Shown here piece after piece: positions 7,109-13,521 of a DNA stretch of 17,176 nucleotides. A program made the position numbers and the translations under genes. Within the stretch, counting starts at the first letter, position 1. The number at the start of each line of letters is the position of its first letter. The notes beneath the pieces were generated by a model. That model was given only the letters and a program-made list of their open reading frames with translations, did no database searches and was not told the DNA's origin. The DNA lies in contig JBHOQQ010000161.1 in NCBI GenBank assembly GCA_042408955.1, forward strand, positions 1 through 17,176, written 5' to 3'. The DNA comes from CALGSZ01 sp042408955 (GTDB lineage Bacteria > Chloroflexota > Chloroflexia > Thermomicrobiales > UBA6265).

Positions 7109-7927
7109 CTACTTGGGGCGCGCATACTTTCCAGGCCGGTTCCCGCGACGCCACTGGCGAGCAAGCCACTCGCGCAGTACGGCCAGCGCAAACATCGGGA
7201 GCGCCAACTGCCTCCTCCAGCGCCACGGTTGGCGCGCCAATCGGAACAACCATTCAAGCCCGGCCGCGCGCATCCACCTGGGAGCACGTGGCGTCACCCC
7301 AGCCACGAAATCGAGCGCGCCGCCGACTCCGACCACCACCCGAACTCCCATGTCGCCAAGTGCAGCCTGGTTGCGCAGAATCCAGAGTACCTGGCCCGGC
7401 GCTCCATAGGCGACAGCCACCGACCGCGCGCCACTTGCCGCGATACGCTCGAGGCTTGCCGCGTCATCCGCGGGCTTCGGTGTGCCTTCGGACCACCAGC
7501 CCGCGATTCTTGCGCCCGGATACCGCTCAGCCAGCTTTGCAGCCGCGCACGCTGCCACCCCAGGGCCAGCACCCAGCAAGAACAGGGGTGCATCAGTCAC
7601 AGCACTCTCTGCAGCCAGCCATTCGAGAAGGTCAACCCCGGTAACGCGCTGCACGCGGCGAGCGCTCTCCCGTTCAAGCAGGCGCAGGGCAAGCACGATA
7701 CCTACGCCATCGGCGGTGATGAGATCCGCGCGCTCGATCGCCTCGGCGAAGGCCGGCTCGCGCCGTGCCATCATGACGTATTCTGGATTCAGCGTGACCA
7801 GGTGCAGGCAGCGCGGCTGCTGGCTACCGCAGAGCGCCTGCTGGATGTGGTTACGAACGGTTTCCCGGTCAACGAGATCGACCGGTATCCCGAGTACCCG
7901 AGTCCGTACTGGCGACTCTGCTCCCAC
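7109..7927 (-). CDS. WecG/TagA/CpsF family glycosyltransferase
   Basis: A 272-residue glycosyltransferase of the GT26 fold, which adds a sugar (often N-acetylmannosamine or its uronic acid) to a polyprenyl-linked acceptor during wall teichoic acid or exopolysaccharide synthesis. Visible motifs are RVLGIPVDLVDRE at the start, TLNPEY at 45-50, ITADG at 70-74 with the presumed catalytic aspartate D73, RVTGVDL at 94-100, FLLGAGPGVA at 116-125, GALDFVAG at 203-210 and the C-terminal RAPRWMRAAGLEWLFRL. The frame stays open upstream to 8353, but that part overlaps the alpha/beta hydrolase in another frame. GTG at 7927 has GGAG eight bases upstream and starts 22 bases after the hydrolase stop, so it is preferred. 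The very basic C-terminus fits membrane association. Exact substrate unknown. Confidence 0.9.
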   Translation of the reverse strand: MGAESPVRTRVLGIPVDLVDRETVRNHIQQALCGSQQPRCLHLVTLNPEYVMMARREPAFAEAIERADLITADGVGIVLALRLLERESARRVQRVTGVDLLEWLAAESAVTDAPLFLLGAGPGVAACAAAKLAERYPGARIAGWWSEGTPKPADDAASLERIAASGARSVAVAYGAPGQVLWILRNQAALGDMGVRVVVGVGGALDFVAGVTPRAPRWMRAAGLEWLFRLARQPWRWRRQLALPMFALAVLREWLARQWRRGNRPGKYARPK

Positions 7928-7949
7928 CCCAGCGACTCCAAGCGTGCGG

Positions 7950-8777
7950 TCAAAGCGAAGCGCAGCACTCGTCAAGGAATGGAAGCACTGCGGCCAAAAA
8001 TGCTTCGGTGTGGTCACGGTGCAGAGAATGGCCGCCCTGAGGAATCTGGACCGCCTTGAAGCGCGGAGCGATCGCGCGAATCCGTTCCACGTCTCGCGGA
8101 TGCGTTGCGCTTCCGGCCACCAGCTCACCGTGAACAAGTAGGATGGGAGACTGAACCGCGGAAAGCTGCTCGAACGGCACGAATGCCTCACCGCGCTCCG
8201 CCACCTCGCGCATCTCCGTAAATACCGCTGGCGCCGTGCCGGTGATACTCTGCGCCCGGCGTAAGCAAGCCTCGTCGCTCCAGTCAGGATGCTCCTGCTT
8301 GAAGCGCCGGGCGACCTCATCAACGGGAGTCTGCGCGAGAGCGAGCCAGCCATCTAGGCGCGCCGGCGCTTGTGGATCAGGTCGGAGCGGCGGGTCTTCC
8401 AGCACGATCCCCGCTGCCTCCTCCGGATGGCGTGCTGCCCAAGCCAGGGCAATCAGTGCGCCAAGAGAATGCCCAACGATCACCGGGCGACGCAGGCGCA
8501 GCGCGGTGATGAGCGCGTTGAGATCGGCTACGTAGTCTGTGACAAGGTAGCCGGTGCTCGGCTTGTCCGAATCTCCATGACCCCGCAAGTCCGGCACGAT
8601 GAGCTGGAACCGTGCGGAAAGCGGTTCGAGGATGGGCAACCAAGAAATACCGCGGGAGCCGATTCCGTGGAGCAGGATGAGTGGCTGGGCGTGATCGCCG
8701 TACACGGTGACCGCAAGTTCGACCGTTCCAGCCTGAATTCTGGACCGTTGGCCAAATTGTGGAACCACAGCCGCCAC
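7950..8777 (-). CDS. Alpha/beta-fold hydrolase
   Basis: A 275-residue alpha/beta hydrolase of the lipase/esterase-like group, cytoplasmic with no signal peptide. The oxyanion-hole motif LLHGIG is at 35-40, DLRGHGDSDKP at 63-73, the nucleophile elbow VGHSLG at 101-106 with S104, and the catalytic histidine in GGHSLHRD at 248-255 (H250). The third, acidic member is not obvious: where many relatives have an aspartate after the sixth strand, this protein reads LLVHGELVAGSATHPRD, so E218 is the best candidate. The start is GTG at 8777 with GGAGG nine bases upstream. The glycosyltransferase gene follows on the same strand after 22 bases, implying co-transcription. Substrate not predictable. Confidence 0.88.
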   Translation of the reverse strand: MAAVVPQFGQRSRIQAGTVELAVTVYGDHAQPLILLHGIGSRGISWLPILEPLSARFQLIVPDLRGHGDSDKPSTGYLVTDYVADLNALITALRLRRPVIVGHSLGALIALAWAARHPEEAAGIVLEDPPLRPDPQAPARLDGWLALAQTPVDEVARRFKQEHPDWSDEACLRRAQSITGTAPAVFTEMREVAERGEAFVPFEQLSAVQSPILLVHGELVAGSATHPRDVERIRAIAPRFKAVQIPQGGHSLHRDHTEAFLAAVLPFLDECCASL

Positions 8778-8853
8778 GTTTGTTTTCCTCCCGCGCTCGC
8801 TTGGTATCGCATCAGCGCATCACTCATGCCGCCGGATGAGATGGTCTCACAAA

Positions 8854-8942
8854 CCTGCTACGCGTGCATGCGGGATTGGGGTCTCATCGTTCGAGCGCCG
8901 GGTGGTGCTGACCCCTGCTACAGCGTGCATGCGGGATTGGGG
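8854..8942. repeat. Two-unit direct repeat, 28/29 bp with 32-bp spacing
   Basis: Copies at 8854-8881 and 8914-8942 are identical except for one inserted A; both read CCTGCTAC at the start and GCGTGCATGCGGGATTGGGG at the end. The 32-base spacer gives a CRISPR-like geometry, but only two units exist and no cas gene is in the window. The copies lie upstream of the cupredoxin gene and downstream of the hydrolase start, so paired regulator sites are an equal possibility. The bases 8778-8853 before the repeats show nothing recognisable. Confidence 0.85.
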
Positions 8943-8975
8943 GTTTTCCTGACACGCACACCATGCGATTACCTG

Positions 8976-9137
8976 TACAATGCGCCCGGCAGGAAGGCCG
9001 CTTGAACCTTCGGCGGCGCGGGCATGTCTCTTGCGTGAGCAAGTATTTTAGGCGGTGCCGCGGATGGTCCGCGGGTGGCCAGGTGTTGCGCCGGTCGTAA
9101 CGAGCGCCGGCGGCAAGGCGTACGGAGGATGACTCAG
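8976..9137 (+). promoter_or_regulatory. Candidate promoter and structured 5' leader of the cupredoxin gene
   Basis: TACAAT at 8976-8981 could be a -10 element; the nearest -35-like hexamer (CTGACA, 8949-8954) is 21 bases away, too far to be convincing. If used, it gives a leader of roughly 150 bases. The leader contains a CTTGC/GCAAG hairpin (9030-9034 with 9039-9043) and a 7-bp CCGCGGA/TCCGCGG hairpin with a 3-base loop (9058-9064 with 9068-9074). GCGCCGG then occurs twice before the GGAGG ribosome binding site at 9124-9128. No known riboswitch class was recognised. Confidence 0.3.
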
Positions 9138-9719
9138 ATGCTGAAACGCGGAATATCGTTGGTGATGGTCGCGCTCGTGGCGATCATCGCGCTGGCTGCT
9201 TGTGGAAAGGAAGAGAAGAAAGCTCCAACACCTACTCCAACCCAGGCGGCGCAGCCGACGCCAACGACGGGCGCGGCCGTGGGCACACCAGCCGCTTCAC
9301 CGGCGGCGTCTCCCGCGGCGTCACCTGCCGCATCGCCCGCTGCCTCACCCGCCGCCGCAGCCTCTCCCGAGGTCGTGGCGTCGCCCGCTGCCTCTCCGGC
9401 CGCCTCGCCAGCCGCATCACCGGCAGGCGGAGCCGCCGCGGCAACCGAGATCACCGTGACTGCTGGCAAGCCGACCGAGCTGCAGTTTGACCCGGCGCAG
9501 ATCACGATCCCGGCCGGTACGGATGTGAAGGTCATTCTTCACAACCAGGGAGCTCTGCCGCATAACTTCTCGATCGACGCTCTGAACATCAGTGTCAATG
9601 TCAATCCTGGCGAAACCAAGGAATTCACAATCAACGCTAGCGCTGGCAGCTACGAGTTTTATTGCAACGTGCCAGGCCATAAAGAAGCAGGTATGGTCGG
9701 TACCCTAATCGCACAGTAG
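9138..9719 (+). CDS. Cupredoxin-domain lipoprotein (plastocyanin/auracyanin-like)
   Basis: A 193-residue secreted lipoprotein carrying one type 1 copper domain, expected to shuttle electrons outside the membrane. Residues 1-22 are a lipoprotein signal with lipobox LAAC (C22). Residues about 30-100 are a Pro/Thr- then AASP-repeat linker. The cupredoxin domain runs from about 104 to 193. The copper ligands are visible as H142 in LPHNF and the C-x4-H-x4-M loop with C176, H181 and M186. The start ATG at 9138 has GGAGG nine bases upstream; ATG at 9129 would sit directly against that site, so it is rejected. It is probably a single-gene unit, since a terminator follows and a long leader precedes. 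Its redox partner is not in the window. Confidence 0.92.
   Translation: MLKRGISLVMVALVAIIALAACGKEEKKAPTPTPTQAAQPTPTTGAAVGTPAASPAASPAASPAASPAASPAAAASPEVVASPAASPAASPAASPAGGAAAATEITVTAGKPTELQFDPAQITIPAGTDVKVILHNQGALPHNFSIDALNISVNVNPGETKEFTINASAGSYEFYCNVPGHKEAGMVGTLIAQ
9288..9428 (+). repeat. AASP tandem-repeat region encoding the cupredoxin linker
   Basis: About ten near-repeats of a 12-base unit encode Ala-Ala-Ser-Pro, interrupted once by a short AAASPEVV segment. Codons vary between units (for example TCA, TCT, TCG and TCC-like choices for Ser and all four Pro/Ala codon types). The repeat is therefore conserved at protein level rather than being a fresh DNA slippage product. Confidence 0.85.
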
Positions 9720-9744
9720 CAATTTGCGATCTCCGCGCTCTATG

Positions 9745-9783
9745 GTGGCCACGGTGTGAGAGCCGTGGCCACGCCGTTTCTTT
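9745..9783 (+). terminator. Rho-independent terminator after the cupredoxin gene
   Basis: A perfect 10-bp stem (9745-9754 with 9763-9772, GTGGCCACGG and its complement) with an 8-base loop is followed by GCCGTTTCTTT, a moderately T-rich tract. It lies 25 bases after the stop codon and separates the gene from the aldolase-like gene. Confidence 0.75.
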
Positions 9784-9886
9784 CGCTCCCGTATCATTCC
9801 GATGAGCCCGGCAAGACCAGCAGCCGGTCGCTGTGACACGACGCGCTATGCGTCTATCGCGATGATGAACAAAGGAGGCATGAGCG

Positions 9887-11314
9887 ATGGCTCGCTTGCC
9901 CTATGCAGACCTCGCTGAGCTTCACCGAGCGATTGAGGGCGTGCTCACCGTCCATGAAAGCTCTGTGGCCATTGAAGACGCAACAACCTTCCGGTCTCGT
10001 CTACTCGACCGGCTTGTCGCAACCGCCACATTTGCCGACGGGGATCTCCGTGAAGCCGCCCGGTGGCTGATCCGCGCCGCCGCGGTACGGCTCGGCGCCA
10101 TTCCGGCATCCATCCACGATCTCTATATGGCGGCCGGGAAGAACGCGTACAGCCATGCGACAACCCCAGCGATCAATATCCGTGGTCTGACCTACGACAC
10201 GGCCCAAATGGTCTTCCAAGCCGCGATGAAGAACGAGACGAAGATCGTCATCTTCGAAATCGCTCGGTCCGAGATGGGCTACACCTGGCAGCGTCCCGCC
10301 GAATATGCCTCGGCCGTGCTTGCCGCGGCCATCAAGACCGGGTACACCGGACCGGTCTTCGTCCAAGGCGATCACTTCCAAGCCATCGCCAAGAACTACG
10401 CCAAGGATCCCGCTGGAGAGATCCAAAAGGTCAAGGACCTCTCCAAAGAAGCGATCGACGCTGGCTTCTTCAATATCGACATTGATGCCTCGACGTTAGT
10501 TGATCTCTCCCGGCCCACGGTCCGCGAACAGCAAGAGCGCAACTATGTCCACACGGCGGAGCTGACCGAGTACATTCGCTCGATTGAGCCCAAGGGAGTA
10601 ACCATCTCAATCGGTGGCGAAATCGGAGAAGTGGGCGGCCGCAACAGCACGGTTGACGATCTCCACGGCTTCATGGAGGGATATCGCGACGAGCTGAGCC
10701 GCCGCAGCGCTGCCGCTGGACGTCCGCTTCCTGGAATCAGCAAGATCAGTGTTCAGACTGGGACGAGCCACGGCGGTGTCGTCCTACCGGATGGCTCGAT
10801 TGCCCAAGTCAGCGTTGATTTCGATACGCTAGCTGCGTTGTCCAAAGCGGCCCGCGAAGAATACGGGTTAGGCGGCGCCGTTCAGCACGGCGCTTCAACG
10901 TTGCCGGAGTGGGCGTTCAATAAGTTCGCCGAGGCCAACGCCATCGAAGTGCATCTCGCCACGGCGTTTCAGAACCAGCTCTTCGATAGCCCTGCCTTCC
11001 CTGCCGAGCTGCGAGAGCGCATGTACGCGTATCTTGCCGAGCATCACGCCGACGAGCGCAAGCCAGGTCAGACCGATGCCCAGTTCTTCTACACGACGCG
11101 CAAGCGCGCGTTCGGCCCGTTCAAGCGCGAGCTGTGGGATTTGCCGGAAGACACCCGCAACCACCTGATGTCTAGCCTCTTCGCCACATTCGACCTCATC
11201 ATGCAACGGCTGGGCGTGGCCGGAAAGGCGGATCTGGTCGATCGTTACGTCAAGCCCGTCGAAGTGCCGGTGGCCGCTCCGGAATCCCTGAGGGCGACTC
11301 CCGTTCGCTCGTGA
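9887..11314 (+). CDS. Class II fructose-bisphosphate aldolase-like protein, long form
   Basis: A 475-residue TIM-barrel protein of the class II (zinc-dependent) fructose/tagatose-bisphosphate aldolase superfamily. Motifs matching the family are GDHFQ at 161-165 (D162, H163), the aspartates at 198 and 200 followed by AST, GGEIGEVGG at 243-251 (E245), GTSHGG at 292-297 (H295), QHGAST at 333-338 (H334) and IEVHLATAF at 353-361. H163, H295 and H334 are plausible zinc ligands. It is longer than the usual 280-360 residues: about 75 extra N-terminal residues and a long C-terminal extension. Canonical HTDH-type and phosphate-loop sequences are altered, so the substrate may not be fructose bisphosphate. 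The start has AAAGGAGG eight bases upstream. Its 3' end overlaps the convergent methyltransferase-like ORF by 65 bases. Confidence 0.82.
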   Translation: MARLPYADLAELHRAIEGVLTVHESSVAIEDATTFRSRLLDRLVATATFADGDLREAARWLIRAAAVRLGAIPASIHDLYMAAGKNAYSHATTPAINIRGLTYDTAQMVFQAAMKNETKIVIFEIARSEMGYTWQRPAEYASAVLAAAIKTGYTGPVFVQGDHFQAIAKNYAKDPAGEIQKVKDLSKEAIDAGFFNIDIDASTLVDLSRPTVREQQERNYVHTAELTEYIRSIEPKGVTISIGGEIGEVGGRNSTVDDLHGFMEGYRDELSRRSAAAGRPLPGISKISVQTGTSHGGVVLPDGSIAQVSVDFDTLAALSKAAREEYGLGGAVQHGASTLPEWAFNKFAEANAIEVHLATAFQNQLFDSPAFPAELRERMYAYLAEHHADERKPGQTDAQFFYTTRKRAFGPFKRELWDLPEDTRNHLMSSLFATFDLIMQRLGVAGKADLVDRYVKPVEVPVAAPESLRATPVRS

Positions 11315-12050
11315 CAGCGCGCTCGGCGACGATCGTGACCACGGTGCTGAACCGCCCGAGCCGGAGGGCGCCCTCGGCTCGCTCAACCGCTCGGATGAAC
11401 GGCAAGCACCGGTGATAAAGATCATCACGCTGGAGCAGCCAGCGGAACACCAGCAGGGCAACGAAGCGGCAACCTTCACCGATCCCAGCCCGCGACAGCG
11501 AGACTGCCCGCACGCAAAAAGCCGGTGAAAAAAGGCTCGTGAGGTCGGCCAGCGCATAATGACGGCGCCAGCCGACCTCATCGGTTTCTCGCGGAAGGCT
11601 TCCTCGCCGGCTAACCTCGACAAGATAATGGTAAAGGTTGAACGCATCGAGCCAGGCAAGCGGCCCAGCAAAGGGGACTTGGATTTCGACATGACCACCT
11701 GGCCGGACGACTCGTGCCAGCTCGGCAACAAATGCTTCGTCGTCTCGGATGTTTTCCAGCACTCCCGCGCAGGAGATCCGTGTACAAGCGCCTGTCCTGA
11801 ATGGCAAAGCCCAGCTATTGCCGACGATTTGGTGCTGGCTAATCTGGCACAGGATCGGCCGTGGCGTCGCTACCGTCCCGTGCTGCGTCGGCGTCCATTG
11901 GCGCCGCAACGCGGCAATGGGATGCCGAGGTCCCGGCCGCCGAATTTTCACGGACAGCGCCCGGCACGAGCAGGTGGCTGAGGAAGACTGAGGCTGATCA
12001 GGGTCCAAAGTTCGCTGTGGGCAGTCCTCACGTGATGAATCGATCTTCAT
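11250..12050 (-). CDS. SAM-dependent methyltransferase-like ORF, N-terminal half probably degraded
   Basis: A 266-codon frame whose middle resembles the second half of a class I methyltransferase: ALPF at 81-84, AGVLENIRDDEAFVAELARVV around 95-115 split by no stop, RPGG at 116-119, IQVPFAGPLAWLDAFNLYHYL at about 123-143, then a family-like C-terminus ending in FSTVVTIVAER. The first 80 residues do not show the glycine-rich SAM-binding loop. The ALPFRTGACTR stretch also looks out of register with the expected ALPF-x-D-x-x-F-D pattern. The frame is closed by a TAA four codons above the ATG, and no ribosome binding site is seen. It is probably a decaying gene with frame changes in its 5' part, or a divergent methyltransferase. 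The C-terminus overlaps the aldolase gene on the other strand. Bases 12051-12160 hold nothing recognisable. Confidence 0.5.
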   Translation of the reverse strand: MKIDSSREDCPQRTLDPDQPQSSSATCSCRALSVKIRRPGPRHPIAALRRQWTPTQHGTVATPRPILCQISQHQIVGNSWALPFRTGACTRISCAGVLENIRDDEAFVAELARVVRPGGHVEIQVPFAGPLAWLDAFNLYHYLVEVSRRGSLPRETDEVGWRRHYALADLTSLFSPAFCVRAVSLSRAGIGEGCRFVALLVFRWLLQRDDLYHRCLPFIRAVERAEGALRLGRFSTVVTIVAERAVTSERESPSGIPERPPALRRA

Positions 12051-12160
12051 GGAGCAAGCTTAGCGGAATGAGCGGCGTCGGCGAGGCATCACCGCGTATA
12101 CTTCGTGATGTTGTGCCGCGGAGGCGCCGCGAAGCCCCAATGAGCTTGTGATATATCCCC

Positions 12161-12940
12161 ATGGAACTCTGCTCCTTGCACCCATTCGATCTTGAAACAG
12201 TTCACCAGTACGTATTGTCAGTAACGGGGAAGGACGGCTTAGCGGCTCCCTCGCCTCATCAGGAAACCTGGTGGAGGTGGGTGATCGGGGAAGCACGCCG
12301 CGGTTACGACCGGGCCGTCGCTGGTGACGGCGACGGCGCAAGCGCACTGACATATGGGTTGGCTCAGGTGCTCGCAACCCAGCAACCGAGCTTCTTCTGC
12401 GCGGGCATGAGCCTGACGGCCTGGGAGGCTCGCATTGATCGCGGCATCGGGATGCTCATGCGTCCTCCTTCGCGGCTATTCATCGACGCCGGACTTGACA
12501 TCGCCCCTGCCCGCGTGTTGCCGATCCGGCTCGATCTCGCCCGCGGCATGAAGGGCGGCGCGTTTATCCCGGCGCGCCTCGTGCCAGACTTAGAGCGCTT
12601 GCTGGACGCGCGCATCGAGCGCGTGGTGCGCCGGCTCATTGACTCGGATCTCGATGGCGTCGCCGTCATGGGCTTGATGATCGAGGCTGCGCGATACGCG
12701 CGCGAGCGCGGTCTTGGATTGTATGAGGCGATGGACGTCATCACTCCGAGCGCGCCGGAGGCATTGCCGCCAGGGGCACAGGTGGTGATTGCTGATCGCA
12801 AGCGCATCGAGCCTTCCCTGCGCAAACGGCTGGAGCAAGCCGCCAAGCCTCCGAAAAAACCGGGTCTACTCGCGAGGGTGTTCGGCAAGCCAGCCACGAG
12901 CAATGGCGGCGCCTCGCGGACGGAGGAACGCGGCCTATGA
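12161..12940 (+). CDS. Hypothetical protein, coupled to DUF2203 gene
   Basis: A 259-residue protein that I do not recognise. It has no signal peptide or clear membrane helix and appears mostly helical. Distinctive stretches are SFFCAGMSLTAWEARIDRG at 77-95, GMLMRPPSRLFIDAG at 97-111, GGAFIPARLVPDLERLLDARI around 132-151 and ARERGLGLYEAMDVI at 180-194. A strongly basic tail with KPPKKPGLLARVFGKP at 229-244 could contact nucleic acid or membrane. The ATG at 12161 lacks a Shine-Dalgarno sequence and follows an AT-rich TGATATAT tract, so a leaderless transcript is conceivable. An in-frame TGA lies just upstream, excluding a longer form. Its stop overlaps the next gene's start (ATGA), indicating translational coupling. 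Confidence 0.82.
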   Translation: MELCSLHPFDLETVHQYVLSVTGKDGLAAPSPHQETWWRWVIGEARRGYDRAVAGDGDGASALTYGLAQVLATQQPSFFCAGMSLTAWEARIDRGIGMLMRPPSRLFIDAGLDIAPARVLPIRLDLARGMKGGAFIPARLVPDLERLLDARIERVVRRLIDSDLDGVAVMGLMIEAARYARERGLGLYEAMDVITPSAPEALPPGAQVVIADRKRIEPSLRKRLEQAAKPPKKPGLLARVFGKPATSNGGASRTEERGL

Positions 12941-13356
12941 CGCAGAACGCACCCGGCAGCGGCAATCAGCCGCGTCTCTTCACTATCGAGGAAGCGAATG
13001 CTCTGCTCCCACGGATCGCGCCCATACTCGAAAGCCTGCAATCCCTGAAAGCGGAGCTCGATACCGCCCGCCTCGCACTTGCCAAATTCACTCCAGCCAT
13101 GCGCGCGAATGGTCATGGCATCGAGGTATTGACGTACGAGCGACAGATCGTTGAACTAGTGACTCGCCTAACTCAGGGTGTCCGCGAAATCGCCGGCTAT
13201 GGCGTGGAAGTCAAAGACCTCGACCATGGCATCGTTGATTTCCCATCGCGACGCGGCGAGCGTATCGTCTATCTCTGCTGGCGGCTTGGTGAGGAGCGGA
13301 TCATGTACTGGCACGAGATAGACTCCGGATTTGCGGGTCGCCAGCCCTTGGAATGA
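12937..13356 (+). CDS. DUF2203 family protein
   Basis: A 139-residue cytoplasmic protein with the DUF2203 pattern: LFTIEEANALLPRIAPILE near residues 14-32, a helical central region, then GVEVKDLDHGIVDFPSRRGE and the C-terminal YLCWRLGEERIMYWHE, ending in DSGFAGRQPLE. Function is unknown. The conserved Cys-Trp and Trp-His-Glu residues are retained, so the gene looks intact. Its ATG overlaps the TGA of the preceding gene by four bases (12937-12940), so the two are co-translated. About 85 bases separate its stop from the heat-shock promoter. Confidence 0.9.
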   Translation: MTQNAPGSGNQPRLFTIEEANALLPRIAPILESLQSLKAELDTARLALAKFTPAMRANGHGIEVLTYERQIVELVTRLTQGVREIAGYGVEVKDLDHGIVDFPSRRGERIVYLCWRLGEERIMYWHEIDSGFAGRQPLE

Positions 13357-13442
13357 TGCGCGCCTTCGAGTGATTCGTCCCTTGCACTGCGACGCTCTGG
13401 CCTCCCAAGGTCAACCGGCCACTCTCGCGATCTTCGCCCCGC

Positions 13443-13472
13443 TTGACGTTGCCTCCGCATCATTGCTATCCT
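13443..13472 (+). promoter_or_regulatory. Sigma70-type promoter of the hrcA-grpE-dnaK operon
   Basis: TTGACG at 13443-13448 and TATCCT at 13467-13472 are 18 bases apart, close to the vegetative consensus. The predicted transcription start near 13479 falls at the edge of the CIRCE operator, so bound HrcA would block initiation. Confidence 0.72.
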
Positions 13473-13479
13473 GTCGGCG

Positions 13480-13506
13480 TTAGCACTCATCACTTGAGAG
13501 TGCTAA
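13480..13506 (+). promoter_or_regulatory. CIRCE operator (HrcA-binding site)
   Basis: A perfect 9-9-9 CIRCE: TTAGCACTC (13480-13488), nine bases, then GAGTGCTAA (13498-13506). It lies just downstream of the promoter and 15 bases before the hrcA start codon. This is the known HrcA repressor site of class I heat-shock operons, so the operon represses itself. Confidence 0.97.
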
Positions 13507-13521
13507 TCAACGGAGCAACCG

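Noticed and set aside
6944..8059. A 371-codon plus-strand frame across the glycosyltransferase region
   Set aside because: It is a shadow of the zinc-finger, glycosyltransferase and hydrolase genes on the minus strand and has no domain features.
7928..8353. N-terminal 142-codon extension of the glycosyltransferase frame
   Set aside because: It overlaps the alpha/beta hydrolase in another frame and is Arg/Ser-rich without motifs; the GTG at 7927 has a good ribosome binding site.
8854..8942. Annotating the direct repeat as a CRISPR array
   Set aside because: Only two units, an indel between them, no cas genes and no intact repeat stem; kept as a repeat and a finding only.
10895..11731. A 278-codon minus-strand frame overlapping the aldolase and methyltransferase region
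   Set aside because: It is out of frame with both the aldolase and the methyltransferase-like sequence and shows no domain.
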